Shown here piece by piece: positions 5,165 through 6,354 of a DNA stretch of 6,354 bases. Both the position numbers and the translations under genes were made by a program. The stretch is from positions 1 through 6,354 of the forward strand of contig DASVUC010000149.1 of NCBI GenBank assembly GCA_036387255.1, given 5' to 3'. Under the pieces are notes generated by a model. That model had not been told where the DNA came from. It searched no databases and was given only the letters and a program-made list of their open reading frames with translations. The stretch's first letter is position 1. Each line of letters starts with the position of its first letter. This stretch comes from DASVUC01 sp036387255 (lineage in GTDB: Bacteria > Planctomycetota > Phycisphaerae > Tepidisphaerales > Tepidisphaeraceae).

Positions 5165-6253
5165 ATGCGCATGGCGCTGGTCGATTTTGTCGATTGGGAC
5201 TATGACGTCGACACGCCCTTCGAGCGACCGCTCGGCGGGGCGCACTCGGCGGCATGTTATCTCGCGATCGCGCTCGCCCGGCAGAATCACCAAACTCTCT
5301 ACATCAACAACACCACCCGGCCGGGCTTGCGCCGCGGCGTACACTGTGCCAACTGGCAGCAGATCGCCCCGCCGCGCTTGGGGGATGTTGGCGCAGATGC
5401 ATACATCGTGCTGCTGGGCGCGGGGAATGGGCGCGCGCTTAAGAATGTCATCGCGCCCCAATCAAAGCTGATCCTGTGGACGGGCCACGCGCACACTGAA
5501 TCTGACGTGCAGTACCTGAGCAACCCGCTCGAGCGCGATGCTTACAACGGCATCGCGCTGGTGAGCGAGTGGCAGGCCGCCCGCTACCGCGAACACTTCC
5601 ACATCCCCACTGAGCGCATCGGCATCTTGCGCAATGCAATCTCCCCCGCGTTTGAGAATGTGTTTCCAGCGGCGGCGCCAATCCTCTCGCAGAAGCCACA
5701 ACCGCCGATCTTCGCCTACACCAGCACGCCCTTCCGCGGGCTGCACGTGCTGCTGGACCTCTGGCCGCGCATCCGCGAGCGCATCCCCGGTTCCGTCTTA
5801 CGCGTCTTCTCCAGCATGCAGGTGTATAACATGGCCCCCAGCGCAGACGCCGCCGCTTACGGGGTGTTGTACGATCGATGCCGGACGATGGAAGGCGTCG
5901 AGTATCTGGGCGCCGTTCCCCAACCCGAATTGGCGCAGCAACTCAAGCAAGCCTCGCTGCTGGTGTATCCCAACACGTTTGCAGAGACGAGCTGCATCTC
6001 TGTCATGGAAGCCATGGCCGCGGGATGCGACATCGTGACGACGGCGCTGGGGGCGCTGCCGGAAACGCTGGGCGCGTTTGGTCAGGCAATTACCCCTGGC
6101 CCGCAGTATGCGGAGCAGTTCATTGACGCGGTCGTGAGGCGGGCCGCGAGCTATGGTGAAGATCGCGCGCGGGCGCTGGTCGATCACGCGCAGCGGAATC
6201 TGACTTGGGACGTGCGTGCCCGGGAGTGGACGGAATGGATCGCCAGGTTGTGA
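5165..6253 (+). CDS. Glycosyltransferase, GT-B fold, family 4-like
   Basis: This 362-residue protein is predicted to be a cytoplasmic or membrane-peripheral enzyme that moves a sugar from a nucleotide-sugar donor to a glycan acceptor. The N-terminal half has the GT4-type glycine turn LGGAHSAACYLAIALA (23-38) and an ALVSEWQAARYREHF segment (131-145) leading to RIGILRNAI, a common linker to the second Rossmann domain. The C-terminal half has STPFRGL (197-203), LLVYPN (275-280) and the E-x7-E donor-binding motif, E284 to E292 in AETSCISVMEAMAAG. The donor and acceptor cannot be told from the sequence. There are no membrane segments or signal peptide. ATG 5165 follows TATAAT closely; ATG 5171 (third codon) is an alternative start. 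It stands alone on its strand, without other glycan genes in view. Confidence 0.88.
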   Translation: MRMALVDFVDWDYDVDTPFERPLGGAHSAACYLAIALARQNHQTLYINNTTRPGLRRGVHCANWQQIAPPRLGDVGADAYIVLLGAGNGRALKNVIAPQSKLILWTGHAHTESDVQYLSNPLERDAYNGIALVSEWQAARYREHFHIPTERIGILRNAISPAFENVFPAAAPILSQKPQPPIFAYTSTPFRGLHVLLDLWPRIRERIPGSVLRVFSSMQVYNMAPSADAAAYGVLYDRCRTMEGVEYLGAVPQPELAQQLKQASLLVYPNTFAETSCISVMEAMAAGCDIVTTALGALPETLGAFGQAITPGPQYAEQFIDAVVRRAASYGEDRARALVDHAQRNLTWDVRAREWTEWIARL

Positions 6254-6273
6254 TGAACGTCACTCAATGACAA

Positions 6274-6304
6274 GCGATCACACCACCACGCTCGACGTGA
6301 TCGC
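6274..6304. terminator. Perfect 8-bp stem-loop between convergent genes (possible transcription end structure)
   Basis: GCGATCAC (6274-6281) and GTGATCGC (6297-6304) are exact reverse complements separated by a 15-base loop. The structure lies 20 bases after the glycosyltransferase stop and spans the stop codon (6278-6280) of the converging minus-strand gene. There is no T-tract on either side, so a classical rho-independent terminator is not shown. It could slow polymerase or protect mRNA ends on either strand, or be a dyad protein site. Confidence 0.35.
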
Positions 6305-6354
6305 ATCCAGATCCAGCCCCGAAGTCATCCCCGCGCCCAGCAGCACATGCGCCA
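6278..6354 (-). CDS. C-terminal end of an unidentified protein (truncated by window edge)
   Basis: On the minus strand one frame stays open from the right window edge to TGA at 6280-6278, giving 24 complete codons that end LDLDAITSSVVV. Nearly all of these codons end in G or C (GTG, CTG, GGC, GCG, GAT exceptions few), as in the confident genes. It includes GAGMTSGLDLDAI, a glycine-rich turn followed by a helix-like segment, but I cannot assign a family. It converges on the glycosyltransferase gene with 24 bases between their stops. Competing frames on the same strand stop or read as low-quality sequence. Confidence 0.55.
   Translation of the reverse strand, partial: AHVLLGAGMTSGLDLDAITSSVVV

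Noticed and set aside
1..6354. Mobile elements, CRISPR arrays, tRNA/rRNA genes, defence or biosynthetic cassette
   Set aside because: I saw no transposase or integrase motifs, no long terminal inverted repeats, no regularly spaced repeats, no RNA-gene signatures, and no gene set forming a recognisable or new multi-gene system.

Overview
The window looks like a GC-rich chromosomal segment from a bacterium of the Planctomycetota, most likely class Phycisphaerae. This is inferred from three things. The first protein opens with an MLESRTLFAA-type N-terminus, close to the 'LEPR-XLL' motif common on exported planctomycete proteins. It is followed by a Tat-exported sugar-oxidoreductase relative and a PQQ-type beta-propeller lipoprotein. 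The intergenic space is also of a wordy, simple-repeat kind. No taxonomic marker gene is present, so the assignment is tentative.

Layout. 1-87: probable C-terminal tail of a plus-strand gene entering from the left. 88-622: more than 500 bases without a credible gene, strongly C-rich on the plus strand, with two short tandem-repeat patches and a small cluster of ACAAA words. 623-1276 (+): small RTX (glycine/aspartate nonapeptide) calcium-binding protein. 1347-2441 (+): Tat-signal Gfo/Idh/MocA oxidoreductase resembling glucose-fructose oxidoreductase. 2484-4121 (-): probable lipoprotein with a PQQ-like beta-propeller, convergent with the previous gene. 4218-5081 (-): ADP-dependent NAD(P)H-hydrate dehydratase (nnrD), upstream of the propeller gene on the same strand and possibly co-transcribed with it. 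5165-6253 (+): GT-B glycosyltransferase of family-4 type, divergent from nnrD, with a TATAAT box 8 bases before its ATG. 6278-6354 (-): C-terminal end of a gene entering from the right, convergent with the glycosyltransferase.

How the genes relate. No single pathway ties them together. Three products (RTX protein, oxidoreductase, propeller lipoprotein) are predicted to leave the cytoplasm. NnrD is a cytoplasmic metabolite-repair enzyme, and the glycosyltransferase probably makes a surface glycan. The repeated changes of strand argue for a set of independent transcription units rather than one operon.

I found no mobile element, CRISPR array, RNA gene or toxin/defence cassette, and no clear evidence of an undescribed multi-gene system. 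The points most worth a second look are the intergenic repeats at 161-190 and 340-374, the orphan RTX protein with its nearly perfect nine-residue register, the apparently leaderless glycosyltransferase promoter, and the stem-loop over the last stop codon.
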